From contig JBARRR010000160.1 of assembly GCA_049644325.1 (NCBI GenBank), forward strand, positions 1-15,337: a stretch of 15,337 nt of DNA, given 5' to 3'. This DNA is from DASZHA01 sp049644325. Lineage in GTDB: Bacteria; Chloroflexota; Dormibacteria; DASZGP01. The position numbers and the translations under genes are program-made. The notes below the pieces were generated by a model. It was not told the origin of the DNA and searched no databases. It saw only the letters and a program-made list of their open reading frames with translations. Shown piece by piece: positions 12,541-15,337 of this stretch; positions within the stretch are counted from its first letter, which is position 1, and the number at the start of each line of letters is the position of its first letter.

Positions 12541-15337
12541 GCCCGAAGACGTCATCGGCGGTGAAGACCCTTGATGCCGCCCTGGGGCGCGACCCCGCGC
12601 TGGAGCGGGCCACCACCGACCTTGCCGCCGGCCGCAACGCGGAGCTTGGCGGAGCCCCCGAGGGCTCATGGGCCCTGCTGCTCCAGCACTTGGCCCGGAG
12701 GCTTGATCAGCCGCTGCTGGCCATCACCGCAGACCCGCAGGGCATCGCCAACGACATGCTGGCGCTGGAGGGCGTGCCCCGTGTGTTCCCGTACCCGGCA
12801 GCCGATGTGTTGCCGATGGACCGCACCCCTCCCGCCGACGACTTCGTCGCCGCCCGGCTGGCGGCCCAGGCCGGGGTGCTGGAAGTCGGCGGGCCCGTCG
12901 TGATCGCGGCCAGCCCCGCCGCCCTGATGCGCCCCGCCCCCCAACCGGTGGTCTTCCGCGAGGGGGTGCGCCATGTCGCGGTGGGCGAGGGCGTCGGTAT
13001 GGAGCACCTGGTCGGGTGGCTGCTGGAGTGGGGCTACAAGCGGGAGGGCCAGGTCGAGGCGAGCGGTGAGTTCGCCAGCCGCGGCGGCATCATCGACGTC
13101 TACCCACCGGCGGGGCTGGGCCCGGTGCGCTTCGAGTTCCTGGGCGACGAGGTCGAGTCAATCCGTGGATTCGACCTGGCCTCACAGGCGTCGGTGACGC
13201 GACTGAAGGAGGTGACGTTGCTGCCCGCGCGGGAGTTCCCGCACCGCGCCGCCGACGTCGCCGCAGCCCTGGAGCGGCTGCGGGCGCTGGACTACAGCCG
13301 GGCCCTGCCGGAGGTGGCGTCAGACTGGCGCGAGCACATCGCCCACCTGGCCGAGGCCGGGTACTTCCCCGGCGTCGAGGCCCTCTACCCCTACCTGTCG
13401 GAGTCACCGGGGACGCTGCTGGACTACTTCGCCACACCCCCGGTGGTGGTCATGGTCGAGCCGGAACGGGTCCGGCAGCAGGCGGAACGCACGCTCAGCA
13501 GCACCGAGGAGCTGATCGTTTCCGAGATCGAGCACGGCGAGCTGCCCGGCGGCATCCGGTCGGGGCTGGTGCCGTTCGGCGACCTGGAGCAGGCCTTCGG
13601 CCCGACGCTGTCCCTGGACCGCGCCGGTCACGGCGCCACCGGGCTGCAGTGGTCGCCACCGCCGACGATGGTGGGCCGCACCGAGGCCCTGCCCGATGAC
13701 GTCCGGGCCGCCCTCGACGCTGGCCGGCGGGTGGTGCTGGCCACCGGTCAGACCGAACGCCTTCGCGGCATCCTCGAGGCGGCCGGCGTCCCAACCGCAG
13801 CCATCGACGAGCTCGACCCGGTCGATACCGAGCTGCCGTGGGGGACGGCGGCAGTGCTTGACGCCGGCGTCCGTACCGGCTTCCGGCTGGCCGGCGGCGA
13901 GGTCGTCGTCTACAGCGACCTCGAGCTGTTCGGCGTCGTCCCCCGGCCGCGCCGCCGGCTGCGGCGCCGGAGTGAGGAGGCCAGCGACGTCACCGCAGCC
14001 TTCCACCTGGAGATCGAGCAGGGCCAGCTGGTGGTGCATCGCGACCACGGCATCGGCATCTTCCGCGGGCTACGAAGCATCGATGACGGGGGCGCCGAGC
14101 GCGAATACATCGCCATCGAGTACGCCGGCAACGACCGCGTCTTTGTCCCGGTTGAGCACATGGACCGCATCCAGCTGTACCTCGGCGGGGGAGAGGAATC
14201 GCCGCGACTCAGCCGGCTGGGCACGGGCGACTGGGAACGGACCAAGGGCAAGGTGCGCAAAGCGGTGGCGGAGATGGCCGGCGAGCTGCTCGAGATCTAC
14301 GCCCGCCGCGAGGTGGCGCCGGGCTACGCCTTCTCGCCCGACGGTCCCTGGCAGGCGGAGCTGGAGGCGGCCTTTCCCTACCAGGAGACCCCCGACCAGC
14401 TGCGCGCCATCGACGAGATCAAGCAGGACATGGAGGCGCCCGAGCCGATGGACCGCCTGCTGGTGGGGGATGTCGGCTTCGGCAAGACCGAGGTCGCCCT
14501 GCGAGCCGCCTTCAAGGCCGCCGTCGACGGCAAGCAGGTGGCGGTGCTGGTGCCGACCACGGTCCTGGCCAACCAGCACTTCATGACCTTCGGCGAGCGG
14601 CTCAAGCCCTACCCCGTCCGGGTCGAGATGCTTTCACGCTTCCGCACCGACGAAGAGGCGGCCGGGGTGCGCGCCGGGCTGGCGGCGGGGACCATCGACA
14701 TCGTCATCGCCACCCATGGCCTGCTCACCAACAAGGTGCGCTTCAAGGACCTCGGGCTGCTGGTGATCGACGAGGAGCAGCGCTTTGGCGTCGCCCAGAA
14801 GGAACGGCTACGGCGGATGCGAGCCGACATCGACGTGCTGAGCATGACCGCCACCCCCATTCCGCGGACCCTGCACATGTCGCTGGGCGGCATCCGCGAC
14901 CTCAGCGTGCTGGCCACGCCGCCCGAGGAGCGAGTGCCGATTCGGTCGTTTGTCACGGCCGACGCCGACAACCTCATCCGTGAGGTGATCACCCGCGAGC
15001 TGCAGCGCGAAAGCCAGACCTTCTTCGTCCACAACCGCGTGCGCAGTATCGCTCGCGCCGCGGACCGGGTGCGCCAGCTGGCCCCCGAGGCCCGGGTTGC
15101 CGTGGCCCACGGCCAGATGGACGAGCGCGACCTGGCCGAGGTGATGACCGCGTTCATCCGCCGCGACTACGACGTCCTGGTGAGCACCACGATCTTCGAG
15201 TCCGGGCTCGACATCCCCACCGCCAACGCGATCCTGGTCCAGGACGCCGACCGCTTCGGGTTGGCCGATCTGTACCAGCTGCGCGGGCGGGTGGGCCGAT
15301 CCGGAGCCCGCGCCTACGCCTACTTCCTCTACGATCC
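12537..15337 (+). CDS. mfd: Transcription-repair coupling factor Mfd (3' end beyond window)
   Basis: Mfd is an ATP-driven translocase that removes RNA polymerase stalled at DNA lesions and recruits UvrA. About 933 residues are present. The UvrB-like N-terminal module includes SRGGIIDVYPP and FEFLGDEVESIRGFD. The RNA-polymerase-interacting domain begins near HRDHGIGIFRG. The RecG-like translocase has Walker A GDVGFGKT (644-651), DEEQ (745-748), motif III TATPIPRT and motif VI QLRGRVGRSG, the last just before the right edge. The end of the translocase region and the C-terminal D7 domain are outside. The start GTG 12537 overlaps the pth stop (GTGA), with GGGAG at 12527-12531 five nucleotides upstream. 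The first 20 or so residues (Ser/Thr/Lys, then DAALGRDPALERA) are poorly conserved. No frameshift is seen, so truncation is only due to the window. Confidence 0.97.
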   Translation, partial: MSPKTSSAVKTLDAALGRDPALERATTDLAAGRNAELGGAPEGSWALLLQHLARRLDQPLLAITADPQGIANDMLALEGVPRVFPYPAADVLPMDRTPPADDFVAARLAAQAGVLEVGGPVVIAASPAALMRPAPQPVVFREGVRHVAVGEGVGMEHLVGWLLEWGYKREGQVEASGEFASRGGIIDVYPPAGLGPVRFEFLGDEVESIRGFDLASQASVTRLKEVTLLPAREFPHRAADVAAALERLRALDYSRALPEVASDWREHIAHLAEAGYFPGVEALYPYLSESPGTLLDYFATPPVVVMVEPERVRQQAERTLSSTEELIVSEIEHGELPGGIRSGLVPFGDLEQAFGPTLSLDRAGHGATGLQWSPPPTMVGRTEALPDDVRAALDAGRRVVLATGQTERLRGILEAAGVPTAAIDELDPVDTELPWGTAAVLDAGVRTGFRLAGGEVVVYSDLELFGVVPRPRRRLRRRSEEASDVTAAFHLEIEQGQLVVHRDHGIGIFRGLRSIDDGGAEREYIAIEYAGNDRVFVPVEHMDRIQLYLGGGEESPRLSRLGTGDWERTKGKVRKAVAEMAGELLEIYARREVAPGYAFSPDGPWQAELEAAFPYQETPDQLRAIDEIKQDMEAPEPMDRLLVGDVGFGKTEVALRAAFKAAVDGKQVAVLVPTTVLANQHFMTFGERLKPYPVRVEMLSRFRTDEEAAGVRAGLAAGTIDIVIATHGLLTNKVRFKDLGLLVIDEEQRFGVAQKERLRRMRADIDVLSMTATPIPRTLHMSLGGIRDLSVLATPPEERVPIRSFVTADADNLIREVITRELQRESQTFFVHNRVRSIARAADRVRQLAPEARVAVAHGQMDERDLAEVMTAFIRRDYDVLVSTTIFESGLDIPTANAILVQDADRFGLADLYQLRGRVGRSGARAYAYFLYD

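Noticed and set aside
13404..14048. Minus-strand and out-of-frame open frames within mfd, including 13696-14586 plus
   Set aside because: The mfd frame is continuous with all helicase motifs in order; these are shadow frames.
1..15337. Mobile elements, CRISPR arrays, tRNA genes or horizontally acquired defence systems
   Set aside because: No direct-repeat arrays, transposase-like frames, terminal inverted repeats or tRNA cloverleafs were seen; the content is ordinary core genes with even composition.

Overview
This GC-rich window carries a chromosomal core-gene cluster, with coding density close to complete. I see no mobile element, tRNA, rRNA or CRISPR array. The order lepA–(GNAT)–hemW–hrcA–grpE–dnaJ, followed by HIT/rsmE and then rpsU–ybeY–pth–mfd, resembles the lepA–hemW–hrcA–grpE–dnaK–dnaJ–prmA–rsmE–rpsU cluster of Gram-positive bacteria and the rsmE–HIT–ybeY arrangement of Actinomycetota. 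The presence of bS21 (rpsU), which most Actinomycetota lack, together with high GC, CIRCE/HrcA control and apparent leaderless starts, suggests a high-GC Terrabacteria lineage such as Dormibacterota or Chloroflexota. That placement is an inference with low confidence.

Layout. (1) 1-1265, minus strand: a patatin-like phospholipase that runs off the left edge, divergent from lepA across 77 bp. (2) 1343-5548, plus strand: lepA, a tandem-domain GNAT acetyltransferase and hemW, coupled by short overlaps. (3) 5537-8534, plus strand: the heat-shock block hrcA, grpE, dnaJ. It is headed by a perfect CIRCE operator that contains both the hemW stop codon and the hrcA start codon. dnaK is not here. dnaJ seems to have its own promoter. 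(4) 8553-9650, minus strand: rsmE followed by a HIT protein, convergent with dnaJ. (5) 9686-11185, plus strand: a DUF885-like protein that lacks the family's metal-ligand motif. (6) 11247-15337, plus strand: rpsU, ybeY, pth and mfd, the last cut by the right edge.

Functionally the window joins translation and ribosome upkeep (LepA, RsmE, bS21, YbeY, Pth, perhaps the GNAT protein), protein folding (HrcA, GrpE, DnaJ), haem trafficking (HemW) and transcription-coupled repair (Mfd).

Two modes of translation start are visible. Genes that begin transcripts (patatin, lepA, dnaJ, rsmE, the DUF885-like gene, ybeY) have a -10-like hexamer only 7-9 nt before the start codon and no well-placed Shine-Dalgarno, as in leaderless mRNAs. 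Several genes inside operons (hemW, HIT, pth, mfd), plus hrcA and rpsU, have Shine-Dalgarno sequences. The most striking spots are rpsU, which appears to start at CTG behind an 11-nt perfect match to the usual 16S rRNA 3' end, and the hemW/CIRCE/hrcA junction. All gene stretches are accounted for; no gene-free stretch exceeds 100 bases.
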